A stretch of DNA of 35,226 nucleotides from a virus: IMG/VR virus record IMGVR_UViG_3300007734_000620, positions 1 through 35,226 of that record; one strand, written 5' to 3'. A program made the translations under genes and the position numbers. The notes under the pieces were generated by a model, which was not told the DNA's origin, made no database searches, and was given only the letters and a program-made list of their open reading frames with translations. Position 1 is the first letter of the stretch; each line of letters opens with the position of its first letter. Of this stretch, positions 16,888-25,233 are shown piece after piece.

Positions 16888-18470
16888 TGGCTGAATCGAT
16901 AGCAGATATTGCAAAACGGATGGGCGGTACAAAAACTGAATCAGTAGCAGATATTGCTGCTCAATATCAGGGAGTGCTTACTCAAGAGCAGCCACAATTA
17001 TTGTCAACATCAGGAATGTTAAGTCAGGCAGCAAAAAATGCTCCTTCATCGCTTTATAATTTAGGTGCTGAGACTATAAAAGCTCTTTTCAGTCCAATAC
17101 AAACAGCTAAAACAGTTTTAGATTTAGGTGTTGGCGTGGTTGGTGTGTTGGCTGAAACAGCAGCAGATTTGGTAGGATTAAAAGCAACACAAGAAAGCCC
17201 AATGGCTGACAAAACAGAAATGGCTAGAAATGTTGGTCGTTATTTTATGAATAAGTACGGATCACTTGAATCTACCAAACAAGCCTTTGCTAGTGACCCT
17301 GCTAGTGTATTAGCAGATGCTGCGACAATATTTACGGCAGGTGCTGGTTTGCCTAGAGTTGGTGCTACTTCTGCAAAGATAGCAGGTCTTGTTGATCCTT
17401 TATCATTATCTCTTAAAGCAGGCGGCAAAGTTGCTGGTGGTGTTGGAAGTATAGCCGCTGAAACATTGGGACTAACCACAGGTGCTGGCGGTGCGTCTTT
17501 TAGACAAGCGGCAGCTTCTGGAAGGGAGGGCGGTCAAAGGGCTGCTCAGTTTAGAGAAAACATGAGAGGCAATGTACCGCCAGAAGAAGTATTAACTATT
17601 GCCAAAAATAATCTTGCAGAGATACGGAATATAAAAAATGCTGAATACCGATCCGGCATGGTTGATATATCGAATGATTCTACTGTCCTAGAATTTCGAG
17701 ATGTAAATTCTGCGCTTAATAATGCTAGTCAAAGAGTATCATTTAAAGGAAAGATTAAAGATCAGATTGCTGCTGATTACCTTCGAGAAGCATATGATAC
17801 GATTACTGATTGGAAGGGCTTAGACCCTGCACAATATCATACACCAGAAGGGTTTGATGCGCTAAAACAAAGTGTTGGCGCAATATTAGAGAAAATACCT
17901 TTTGAGCAGCGCAACGCTAGGGCTGTAGTGCAAGGTGTTTATGATTCTTTAAAAACAACCATAAGTAAACAATCTCCAACTTATAGTAAGGTCATGTCTG
18001 ATTACCAGAACATGAGCGATACCATATTGCAAATTGAAAAGTCTTTGTTGGGGCGTGGAGATAAAGCATCGATTGATACATCTATGCGTAAATTACAATC
18101 TCTAATGCGAAATAATGTAAATACTAACTATGGTCAAAGAACTAAAGTTGCTCAGACTTTGGAGCAAATGGGCGGTCAACCATTTATGCCAGCACTAGCA
18201 GGTCAAGCACTGAATGATTTTACACCTAGAGGGATTCAGCGTGGGGTATCTGGCTTAACGGGTATTGGTGCTTACAGTGTGGGTGGATTACCCGCCACTG
18301 CCGCTACTGCTTTAGTGTCATCCCCAAGACTTATGGGAGAGGCTGCTTACTACGGTGGGAAGATGGCTGGTGCTGGAGATTATTTGGGTGGGCTTATACC
18401 GCAAGCATTAAAAGACCCAAGAATGTATAATTTAATGTATCAGACGCAGCAGGCAGAGGATAAACGCTAA
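16887..18470 (+). CDS. Large internal/ejection protein, gp16 position
   Basis: The 527-aa product begins with two short related segments (ESIADIAKRMGG, ESVADIAAQYQG). Several Ala/Gly/Val hydrophobic stretches follow at about 65-95, 140-190 and 445-500, the last two long enough to insert in membranes. The middle (210-420) is soluble and helical. Location as the last gene before the fibre, after three other internal proteins, fits P22 gp16, which helps DNA cross the host membrane. Direct homology cannot be shown by eye. Confidence 0.65.
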   Translation: MAESIADIAKRMGGTKTESVADIAAQYQGVLTQEQPQLLSTSGMLSQAAKNAPSSLYNLGAETIKALFSPIQTAKTVLDLGVGVVGVLAETAADLVGLKATQESPMADKTEMARNVGRYFMNKYGSLESTKQAFASDPASVLADAATIFTAGAGLPRVGATSAKIAGLVDPLSLSLKAGGKVAGGVGSIAAETLGLTTGAGGASFRQAAASGREGGQRAAQFRENMRGNVPPEEVLTIAKNNLAEIRNIKNAEYRSGMVDISNDSTVLEFRDVNSALNNASQRVSFKGKIKDQIAADYLREAYDTITDWKGLDPAQYHTPEGFDALKQSVGAILEKIPFEQRNARAVVQGVYDSLKTTISKQSPTYSKVMSDYQNMSDTILQIEKSLLGRGDKASIDTSMRKLQSLMRNNVNTNYGQRTKVAQTLEQMGGQPFMPALAGQALNDFTPRGIQRGVSGLTGIGAYSVGGLPATAATALVSSPRLMGEAAYYGGKMAGAGDYLGGLIPQALKDPRMYNLMYQTQQAEDKR

Positions 18471-18535
18471 TGGCACGAAAATCGGCTGAATTAATTATGG
18501 GATTCCATGCGAATCACGGGAGGGTAGCACAATAG
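18470..18535 (+). CDS. 21-codon leader ORF before the tail fibre
   Basis: ATG 18470 overlaps the previous stop (TAATG) and opens a 21-codon frame that begins MARKSAEL and ends at TAG 18533-18535. That TAG overlaps the first plausible fibre codon (ATA 18532). It may be a real leader peptide that couples translation into the fibre, or the relic of the true fibre start. The fibre frame is -1 relative to it, and no good slippery heptamer is visible. Confidence 0.4.
   Translation: MARKSAELIMGFHANHGRVAQ
18519..18523 (+). promoter_or_regulatory. Strong Shine-Dalgarno before a non-ATG fibre start
   Basis: GGAGG within GGGAGGG lies 8 nt before the ATA at 18532, ideal spacing, with no ATG, GTG or TTG at that place. 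It decides the fibre start: translation should begin here, not at the GTG at 18730. Confidence 0.7.
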
Positions 18536-20577
18536 CTCGCTTTGGCTCACTTGATGCACAATACTTTGATGACGCTGGCGATCCGCTCATCTCCGGTAAG
18601 GTTTACTTTTACGAGTCTGGTACTTCGACTCTTAAAACCACTTACTCTGATGTTAACTTAACGATTGCAAATACCAATCCAGTTATTCTGACTGCTGCGG
18701 GTCGTCAGCCGAATGTATTCTTTGACGGTGTGGCTAAAGCAATTCTAGCTACTAGTGCGGGTGTACAAATATTAGTTAGAGATCCTGTTGGCGAGACTAC
18801 TAGTGCATTCGGTGATGCGTGGATCAGCTCTAAGATTTATGCGGCTAACGATGTTGTGCAAGGCACTGATGGTGAGTTCTATGTCTCACTTGTAGGCTCT
18901 AATGTAAATCAGAATCCTGTTTCGACTTCTGGTTATTGGGTTCTACTTTATTCTGTAGAGTGGAATGCAGGCATTACTTATACAGAGGGTGCTGTTGTTA
19001 CTGTTAGCAATATCATGTACCAGTCACTACAGAATACAAACTTAAATCATAACCCAACATCATCTCCTACTTACTGGGTTGTAATTTCATTAGCGTATGT
19101 CTCAACGATTACTTACACAGTAGGTCAGAATGTAGTTGGTAGTAACGGAGTCTTCTACACAGCACTCAGGACAACGATTGGTGATGAGCCTTCTATCTCT
19201 ACGAGTGATTGGGTAGGTACGAGTGCTGCTGCTGCAACTAGTGCTACTGCTGCTGCTGCTTCTGCTACTGCCGCTGCTGCTAGTGCAAGTGCTGCCAGTA
19301 CATCTGCAACTGCTGCTGCTGCTTCTGCTTCTACGGCTACCACACAAGCCGCTAATGCCTCAACAAGTGCAAGTGCTGCTAGTACCAGTGCAAGTAACGC
19401 TTCAACATCAGCGACTAACGCAGCTACAAGTGCAAGCAGTGCTAGTACATCAGCAACCACAGCATCTACCCAAGCAAGTAACGCATCTACCAGTGCTACG
19501 AGTGCGGCATCAAGTGCTACCTCTGCTACAGCTTCAGCTTCTACTGCTACGACTCAAGCGTCTAATGCTTCGACAAGTGCAACGAACGCAGCTACTTCAG
19601 CATCAGCGGCAAGTACAAGTGCTACGAACGCAGCTACTAGTGCTACGACAGCCACTACGCAAGCGAGCAATGCTTCCACAAGCGCATCTAGTGCTAGTAC
19701 AAGCGCAACTACTGCGACAACACAGGCATCAAATGCGAGTACATCTGCCGCAAGTGCATTGACCTACTTAAATACTTTTAAAGGTCAGTATTACGGAGCA
19801 TTAGCCACAGACCCAACAGTTGATCCGTTAGGCGCACCAATGACTGCCGGTGATTTATATTGGAACAGCGTTTCTAGTGAGATGAGAGTTTATTCCGGGG
19901 CAGTGTGGGCGGCTGCATATCTACCAGCATCAGGCTATGCAACTTCTGGCGCAAACTCAAACATCACAAGTCTAAGTGGTTTAACGACTGCTTTATCAGC
20001 ACCACAAGGCGGTACAGGTCAATCCAGTTATGCGATTGGCGATATATTATACGCATCAACCACAACTGCTCTTTCTAAGTTAGCGGATGTAGCAACTGGA
20101 AATGCAATAATATCTGGAGGTATTTCTACTGCTCCGTCTTGGGGAAAAATAGCATTAACGACTCATGTATCTGGAACGCTTCCAGTCGCTAACGGTGGCA
20201 CTGGGCAAACCTCTAACTTTACTCAGTACGGTGTTGTCTACGCACCCACTACGACTACATTAGGTAATACAGGTGCAGGCACAACTACTACAGTCCTTCA
20301 CGGTAATGTAGGTGGTGCGCCAAGTTACAGTGCGGTGTCTTTGACTGCGGATGTATCAGGTACGCTTCCAGTCGCTAACGGTGGCACTGGCGCAGCTACC
20401 TTGACTAGTAACTATGTCTTACTGGGTAACGGTACTAGCGCACTACAGATGATTGCACCTAGCACTTCTGGTAATGTTTTAACGAGTAATGGAACGACTT
20501 GGTCTAGTACAGCACCAGCAGCGAGTGGAGCAACTAAAGGTCAAGCAATTGCCTTTTCAATGGTTTTTGGATTCTAG
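18532..20577 (+). CDS. Tail fibre with carbohydrate-binding repeats and Ala/Ser/Thr shaft
   Basis: From ATA 18532 the product is 681 aa. It begins ARFGSLDAQYFDDAGDPL and continues with KVYFYESGTSTLKTTY and AAGRQPNVFF, a fibre N-terminus I know from other phages. Three CBM5/12-like repeats (Tyr, Gly, Val, NP, Trp spacing) fall at about 95-225. Next comes an Ala/Ser/Thr shaft of about 180 residues, then C-terminal SGTLPVANGGTG-type repeats. The frame has no ATG, GTG or TTG before 18730 (residue 67), which would remove the conserved start. ATA initiation, coupling or a point change is needed. Probably the main receptor-binding fibre. Confidence 0.85.
   Translation: MARFGSLDAQYFDDAGDPLISGKVYFYESGTSTLKTTYSDVNLTIANTNPVILTAAGRQPNVFFDGVAKAILATSAGVQILVRDPVGETTSAFGDAWISSKIYAANDVVQGTDGEFYVSLVGSNVNQNPVSTSGYWVLLYSVEWNAGITYTEGAVVTVSNIMYQSLQNTNLNHNPTSSPTYWVVISLAYVSTITYTVGQNVVGSNGVFYTALRTTIGDEPSISTSDWVGTSAAAATSATAAAASATAAAASASAASTSATAAAASASTATTQAANASTSASAASTSASNASTSATNAATSASSASTSATTASTQASNASTSATSAASSATSATASASTATTQASNASTSATNAATSASAASTSATNAATSATTATTQASNASTSASSASTSATTATTQASNASTSAASALTYLNTFKGQYYGALATDPTVDPLGAPMTAGDLYWNSVSSEMRVYSGAVWAAAYLPASGYATSGANSNITSLSGLTTALSAPQGGTGQSSYAIGDILYASTTTALSKLADVATGNAIISGGISTAPSWGKIALTTHVSGTLPVANGGTGQTSNFTQYGVVYAPTTTTLGNTGAGTTTTVLHGNVGGAPSYSAVSLTADVSGTLPVANGGTGAATLTSNYVLLGNGTSALQMIAPSTSGNVLTSNGTTWSSTAPAASGATKGQAIAFSMVFGF
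20176..20204 (+). repeat. 29-bp direct repeat in the fibre gene, copy 1
   Basis: Identical to 20362-20390, 186 bp (62 codons) away in the same frame. It encodes the TLPVANGGTG core. An in-frame spacing means recombination between the copies would delete or add one fibre repeat without frameshift. Confidence 0.9.
20362..20390 (+). repeat. 29-bp direct repeat in the fibre gene, copy 2
   Basis: Second exact copy of 20176-20204, encoding the same fibre motif. Confidence 0.9.
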
Positions 20578-20586
20578 GAGAGTATT

Positions 20587-20985
20587 GTGGCAAACCCAAA
20601 TATAGTAAGCGTAACAAGCATTCTCGGCACTACAACTTATCTAACACCCTCGGCTATTACAGCGGTGGTGTTGTTGGCTAATACAGCAGCAAGTGGTTTA
20701 GTTTATAAAATAAATCAAATAGTAGCTGCTAATGTAAACGGTGCTGCGGCAGTTAATACTACTGTCTCTGTTTACACAAATGGTGGAGTTGTACAAGGCT
20801 CTGCACCTTCTGGCGGTACAGCTTTCCCGATATGTTCTACAGTATCAGTCCCTGCAAGTGCATCACTTATAGTAGTAGATAAAGGCACAGCAGTTTACCT
20901 AATGGAAGGTACTTCAATATCAGTAACTTCTGGCACTGCAAGCGGCATTACTTACACAATTAGTTACGAGAGCATAGCAGCGTAA
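20587..20985 (+). CDS. Small beta-rich virion protein, 132 aa
   Basis: GTG 20587 follows AGGAGAG by a good distance. The product, MANPNIVSVTSILGTTTYLTP onward, is Ser/Thr/Val-rich and beta-predicted. It ends in YTISYESIAA. I recognise the opening NPNIVxVTSILG as a common small protein beside fibre genes of aquatic phages, probably a fibre- or capsid-associated decoration. Function unproven. Its stop overlaps the sulfotransferase start. Confidence 0.72.
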   Translation: MANPNIVSVTSILGTTTYLTPSAITAVVLLANTAASGLVYKINQIVAANVNGAAAVNTTVSVYTNGGVVQGSAPSGGTAFPICSTVSVPASASLIVVDKGTAVYLMEGTSISVTSGTASGITYTISYESIAA

Positions 20986-22757
20986 TGGAAAAGCAATTTC
21001 ATTTCTTGTCTGGTTTGCCTAGATCAGGATCAACAGTTCTAGCGGCTGTTCTTAACCAGAATCCATTGACTCATGTGTCTACAACATCAGGGTTAATTGC
21101 TGCATTAGATGGACTAGCAAATACATGGACACAATCACCACTACTTAATGTAAATGATTTAAAGCGCACTAAACTTTCTAAAACTATGAAAGGAATGATT
21201 GATGCGTTTTATGAGGATACTGATAAGTCTGTAGTGATTGATAAATCTAGGGGATGGGCTACTAGCTATATTATGAGCGCAATGTCGCAAGTGTTAGGAA
21301 GCACTCCTAAAGTTATTGCTACTGTAAGATCAGTCCCAGACTGTGCAGCGTCCTTTGTTCGTATTAATAAGCCTGCTGACCTAGACGAGTTCATGGCTAA
21401 CGGTCAGTTAATGAATCATCTAAAAGCTGCTTATATAGCATTGCAGGATGGTTACAGCTTTGCTCCTGAGAGCTTCTTATTTATAGAGTATGAAGACCTT
21501 ATTAGCAATCCTAAATTAGAACTGGAGCGAGTACACGCCTTCCTAGACCTGCCTCCTTTTACCTATGACTTTAATAACATAGATGGAAGTACAGTAATTG
21601 AAAATGATGAAGAATTGCATGGCACTAAGGGTATGCACGATGTTAAACCTGTCTTAGAAGCCCAGCACAGGCAAGACTCTAAAGACCTGCTCAAGCACCA
21701 CTACACATCGTTCTGTCAGCCTGAGTTCTGGCTAGATCAACCTAGAACCATACCTGAACTACACGATCTAGACCTACAGTTAGCAGCGTCTACCATTGGT
21801 GACTTTGCAGAGGGCTGGAGACTTGCCCAGAAGCTAGAAGCAGAAGAACCTACTAACCATCGTGCAGCGTACAACAGAGGCTGGTACTTGTTGTCACAAG
21901 GGCAGATACAGAAAGGCTACCAGTTGATGGATCGTGGTCGTCAGTCAGGCGTATTCGGTAACAAGCGTCCTGATGTACCTACACAGGCGTGGGATGGTAA
22001 GAGCAAAGGTATTGTAATGCTCTACCTTGAAGGTGGCTTGGGTGACCAGATTCACCAAGTGCGTTATGCCAAGCTCATAGCTCAAAGGGGCTGCAAAGTT
22101 GTTGTGTCTTGTTCAGGTGCGTTGGCTTCTTTGTTTGTAGGCGTAGAAGGCGTATCAGCCGTCATTCAACATGAGGCTACCTTCGGTATCTACCATGATT
22201 TCTTTGTACAAGGCATGAGTGCAGTGGTCCCGTTAGGCGTAGAGCTAGAGGACTTAACTGGCAGACCGTACATAGCCAAGCCCACTACCATTAAGAACCG
22301 TAAGAAGCGCATAGGTCTTAGATGGCAAGGACAGTCTAAGTTTGAACATGAACACCATAAGAAGTTTCCGTATGACTTAATGTTTGATGCAGTTAAAGAT
22401 TGTGATGCTGAGTTCATTAGTTTGCAAAGAGACGAAGGCGTTGACTCTTGCCCTGCATGGGTTAAGCAAGTTCCACTTAATACTTGGGAAGACACCCGCA
22501 ATGCTGTTGCGTCATGTGACTTAGTAATTAGTTCTTGTACAAGCGTTTCGCATCTATCTGCTGCTATGGGCGTTGAGACGTGGGTCGTGATCCCCGTAAT
22601 GGGATATTTCTTGTATGCAATGGAGGGTGACACTTGTCCTTACTACGATTCGATGAAACTGTTTAGACAAGAAACCTTTGGTGAGTGGGAAGCTCCGTTT
22701 AATAAAATGAAAGAAACTCTTACTGTAGTGAACAAAGCAATTAGGAGAGTAAAATGA
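20985..22757 (+). CDS. Sulfotransferase fused to TPR-like and GT9/GT41-like glycosyltransferase
   Basis: The 590-aa protein has two enzyme halves. Residues 5-190 are a PAPS-dependent sulfotransferase: the 5'-phosphosulfate loop GLPRSGSTV (10-18) and the 3'-phosphate pair R115 and S123, eight apart as in the family. Residues about 270-322 look like TPR helices (GWRLAQKLEAEEPTNHRAAYNRGW). Residues about 341-590 match a GT-B glycosyltransferase of the heptosyltransferase/TPR-GT type (GGLGDQIHQVRYAKLIA, KKRIGLRWQGQ, CDLVISSCTSVSHLSAAMG). Expected role: transfer of sulfate and a sugar to a surface glycan or virion protein. It starts on its neighbour's stop, amid receptor-binding genes. Confidence 0.85.
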   Translation: MEKQFHFLSGLPRSGSTVLAAVLNQNPLTHVSTTSGLIAALDGLANTWTQSPLLNVNDLKRTKLSKTMKGMIDAFYEDTDKSVVIDKSRGWATSYIMSAMSQVLGSTPKVIATVRSVPDCAASFVRINKPADLDEFMANGQLMNHLKAAYIALQDGYSFAPESFLFIEYEDLISNPKLELERVHAFLDLPPFTYDFNNIDGSTVIENDEELHGTKGMHDVKPVLEAQHRQDSKDLLKHHYTSFCQPEFWLDQPRTIPELHDLDLQLAASTIGDFAEGWRLAQKLEAEEPTNHRAAYNRGWYLLSQGQIQKGYQLMDRGRQSGVFGNKRPDVPTQAWDGKSKGIVMLYLEGGLGDQIHQVRYAKLIAQRGCKVVVSCSGALASLFVGVEGVSAVIQHEATFGIYHDFFVQGMSAVVPLGVELEDLTGRPYIAKPTTIKNRKKRIGLRWQGQSKFEHEHHKKFPYDLMFDAVKDCDAEFISLQRDEGVDSCPAWVKQVPLNTWEDTRNAVASCDLVISSCTSVSHLSAAMGVETWVVIPVMGYFLYAMEGDTCPYYDSMKLFRQETFGEWEAPFNKMKETLTVVNKAIRRVK

Positions 22758-23956
22758 GTTCACGATTTCCGGGTGGCTTTGATAAGCCCAACATATATCC
22801 CGCTATAACAGGAACAGGCACAACACGCTGGACTGGTATGTGGACATTAACTGATGCCGCTAATGCGCTTGTTGCAGGTAATTGGCCTTCATCTCCTATT
22901 TGGGGGTCAGGCTATAACAGTAATGGAGGAGGTCTCGGTCTTAACGATACTACTGCCCGTAGTAGTCCCTCTGCGGTAGGTGGTGGAATGATTCCGTGGA
23001 CTGATATAAGTAGCGGGTATAGAAATTGTTTAGCATTAAAACAAAATGGAACGCTGTGGGCGTGGGGTACTAATCCTTATGGTGCGCTTGGAGACAGCAC
23101 AATTATTGCTAAATCTTCTCCAATTCAAGTAGGAGCACTCACCACTTGGGCAAAGATTGCCAGTGATCAATACACATCGTTTGCTATCAAGACCAATGGG
23201 TCGCTTTGGTCGTGGGGGTATAACAGTGTAGGACAACTTGGTGACTCGACTGTTTATACAACTAATCGTTCTTCACCAGTACAAGTAGGTGCGCTGACTA
23301 CTTGGTCTAATGTGTTTTGTGGTGGTAGGGCAATAATGGCTGTCAAGACTGATGGGACGCTCTGGGGGTGGGGAGGTAACGCCTATGGTCAGTTAGGCAT
23401 AGGCAACACTGCTAATTACTCCTCACCTATGCAAGTTGGCGCACTCACTACTTGGTCTAAAGTAACTATTGATAGCAATAGGACATTAGCACTAAAGACC
23501 AATGGGACGCTTTGGTCGTGGGGACTAAACAACACTGGTCAAATTGGGGATGGCACTACTTTAAGCAAATCTTCTCCTGTTCAGATAGGGGCTTTAACCA
23601 CTTGGACAGCTACAGGGAAAATGGGCGCAATAAAAGGGGGTGAGTTGTGGCATTGGGGCGATGTCACACAAGGAAGATTAGCTATTGGTGGAAGCATTGC
23701 CTTTAGCTACTCTTCACCAGTACAAGTAGGCACCCAAACTAATTGGTCAAGTTTATCTACTGGGGGTTCGTCTGATTTTTGTACAGCAATCAAGACTGAT
23801 GGGACGCTCTGGGGGTGGGGAGGTAACGGTTCTGGTCAACTAGGACTAGGCAATAACACTTATCTCAATAAGGGTGTTACTCAAATTTCTAATTTAACCA
23901 CTTGGATAAAAACTACAAATCAAGGTTCTGCCTCTGTGCATCTCAAAACAGTATAA
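22754..23956 (+). CDS. RCC1-like seven-bladed beta-propeller, likely adhesin
   Basis: The 400-aa protein contains seven repeats of about 48 residues. Each has a turn like TLWAWGTNPYGALGD and a linker SSPxQVGALTTW. The first, PIWGSGYNSNGGGLGL, is diverged, so the blades number seven as in RCC1. Each blade also has the A(I/L/V)KTNG(T/S)LW strand. Propellers of this type are used by phage tips to bind host receptors (inference). GGAGAG precedes its ATG, which overlaps the stop of the fusion enzyme. Two exact 39-bp repeats lie within it. Confidence 0.88.
   Translation: MSSRFPGGFDKPNIYPAITGTGTTRWTGMWTLTDAANALVAGNWPSSPIWGSGYNSNGGGLGLNDTTARSSPSAVGGGMIPWTDISSGYRNCLALKQNGTLWAWGTNPYGALGDSTIIAKSSPIQVGALTTWAKIASDQYTSFAIKTNGSLWSWGYNSVGQLGDSTVYTTNRSSPVQVGALTTWSNVFCGGRAIMAVKTDGTLWGWGGNAYGQLGIGNTANYSSPMQVGALTTWSKVTIDSNRTLALKTNGTLWSWGLNNTGQIGDGTTLSKSSPVQIGALTTWTATGKMGAIKGGELWHWGDVTQGRLAIGGSIAFSYSSPVQVGTQTNWSSLSTGGSSDFCTAIKTDGTLWGWGGNGSGQLGLGNNTYLNKGVTQISNLTTWIKTTNQGSASVHLKTV
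23343..23381 (+). repeat. 39-bp direct repeat in the propeller gene, copy 1
   Basis: Exact copy of 23790-23828. The 447-bp spacing is a multiple of three and equals about three propeller blades. Confidence 0.92.
23790..23828 (+). repeat. 39-bp direct repeat in the propeller gene, copy 2
   Basis: Second exact copy of 23343-23381, encoding KTDGTLWGWGGN in both places. Confidence 0.92.
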
Positions 23957-23973
23957 CGAAAAGGTAAATTATT

Positions 23974-24366
23974 ATGGCACTTTATGTACAAGTTATAGAT
24001 AACGAAGTTAAACAATGTTGGGACTCCTTGCCGCCAGATGGAATAGGCAACAATGGCTGGAAGAATGCCGTTGAAGTCCGTCCTAGCATCAAAGCACATC
24101 ATCAAGGATACACTGCTCATGTGTTTAATCTTGAGACTGATCCAGTACAAATCGTTTACGGCACATACGAGATCGAAGTTGCAGACCGTAAGAATCAGAT
24201 GAAAGCGAATGCGAACTTTGGTTTTCAGCAAGAGATGCGGAAGCAGATGAACGATCCATCTACTTATGATCCTGCTAAGTTACAGGCTGCTAAAGACGCT
24301 GTTGCGCCTAAGATCGCTGCGATAGAAGCTGCTACTAGCCATGACGACCTTGATGCGTTGATGTGA
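23974..24366 (+). CDS. Tail-associated hypothetical protein, 130 aa
   Basis: The protein begins with a beta-rich part (ALYVQVIDNEVKQCWDSLPPDG, NNGWKNAVEV, VQIVYGTYEIEVADRK) and ends in an Ala/Lys helix (about 85-130). This two-part build, with a domain reading VIDNEVKQCWDSLP then a helix, recalls small tail-fibre assembly or cap proteins next to fibre genes. I do not recognise a named family. It follows the propeller gene and overlaps the kinase gene by 4 bp. Confidence 0.65.
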   Translation: MALYVQVIDNEVKQCWDSLPPDGIGNNGWKNAVEVRPSIKAHHQGYTAHVFNLETDPVQIVYGTYEIEVADRKNQMKANANFGFQQEMRKQMNDPSTYDPAKLQAAKDAVAPKIAAIEAATSHDDLDALM

Positions 24367-24773
24367 AAATACTGGTGATGGGTTTGCCTAATGCGGGTAA
24401 GACCACATTAGCGACAGCTCTAGCAGAAAGGCTCAGGTGTCCTCACTTCAATGCTGACGACATCAGAGAACACGTTAACAAGGACTTGGGCTTTAGCGTT
24501 CCAGACCGGATAGAGCAAGCCCGTAGGATGGGGCATCTGTGTGACATAGCAGGTAAATACGGTCATGTTATTGCTGACTTTGTATGCCCTACGCCTGAGA
24601 CTAGAGAGGCGTTCAATGCCGACTTTGTAGTCTGGGTAGACAGGATCAAAGCAGGTAGGTTTGAAGATACGAATAAGTTGTTTGTAGCACCTGAGAAGTA
24701 CGATGTGAGAGTTACGAATACATTTGATAGCTACCCTACGCACTATGTGGATTTGATTGTGAGGCTGGTTTGA
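24363..24773 (+). CDS. Adenylylsulfate (APS) kinase-like P-loop protein
   Basis: The 136-aa protein starts at GTG 24363. It has Walker A GLPNAGKTT (7-15), FNADDIREHVNKDLGFSVPDR (29-49) and RRMGHLCDIAGKYGHVIADFVCPTPETR (54-81). This is the order and spacing of CysC: an LDGDxxR-like acidic motif, the APS-binding DLGFS loop and the FISP-like arm. It is shorter than bacterial CysC (about 200 aa), and the C-terminal lid (92-119) differs. If active it makes PAPS, the donor for sulfotransferases such as the fusion enzyme at 20985. It might instead act on another small substrate. Confidence 0.8.
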   Translation: MKILVMGLPNAGKTTLATALAERLRCPHFNADDIREHVNKDLGFSVPDRIEQARRMGHLCDIAGKYGHVIADFVCPTPETREAFNADFVVWVDRIKAGRFEDTNKLFVAPEKYDVRVTNTFDSYPTHYVDLIVRLV

Positions 24774-25006
24774 ACGAAGACATTAAAGGCAGATTGACAT
24801 ACATAATCTCGTTGAGGGTTGCAGCAACCTTGTGCTTCAGCGTTTTAGTTATCGTGCTGGCTTTGGTAACTGGATTGTGGTTCGAGAGCATCGACAATGC
24901 AGAAATCTTCAAGACCATTGCTGCACCGTTCAATGCAATAGTCGGTGGTTTTATTGGACTACTGGCTGGAATGAAACTCAGTAACGACCCATGTAAAAAG
25001 GAATAG
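24770..25006 (+). CDS. Two-TM protein, holin candidate
   Basis: TTG 24770 overlaps the previous TGA, with GAGG five bases upstream. The 78-aa product has two hydrophobic helices (about 14-37 and 46-68), a short link with acidic residues, and a charged C-terminus (SNDPCKKE). Size and topology fit a class II holin or antiholin. It opens the lysis cluster. No family was recognised. Confidence 0.62.
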   Translation: MNEDIKGRLTYIISLRVAATLCFSVLVIVLALVTGLWFESIDNAEIFKTIAAPFNAIVGGFIGLLAGMKLSNDPCKKE

Positions 25007-25008
25007 AA

Positions 25009-25233
25009 ATGGACGACTACCAACAAGCGTTTAATCTTGCAATCGGAGCAGTAGCGTTTTGTGGTGGTTTCATCTTGAATAAGATATGGGCAGCACTTGA
25101 ACGCTTAGATAATGAAGCTCGACAGCTACCCAAGACTTATGTCAGTAAGGATGACTACAAAAGTGACATCCATGACATCAAGGCAATGCTTCGACAGATC
25201 TTTGATAAACTTGAACTAAAGGCGGATAAATGA
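25009..25233 (+). CDS. Single-TM coiled-coil protein of the lysis cluster
   Basis: The 74-aa protein has one N-terminal TM helix (about 7-28, LAIGAVAFCGGFILNKIW) and a charged helix (KDDYKSDIHDIKAMLRQIFDKLELK). That design is like haemolysin XhlA-type or class III holin partners, or an i-spanin-like protein. An AAGGA site precedes the ATG. It overlaps the next start by 4 bp. Confidence 0.62.
   Translation: MDDYQQAFNLAIGAVAFCGGFILNKIWAALERLDNEARQLPKTYVSKDDYKSDIHDIKAMLRQIFDKLELKADK

Noticed and set aside
19102-19762. Long frames on both strands opposite or shifted to the fibre shaft
   Set aside because: They are shadows of the GCT/AGT-type Ala/Ser/Thr repeat DNA, giving Leu/Gln or Ser/Ala runs only.
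18730-20577. GTG 18730 as the fibre start
   Set aside because: It would delete the conserved first 66 residues that are intact in frame and preceded by GGGAGGG.
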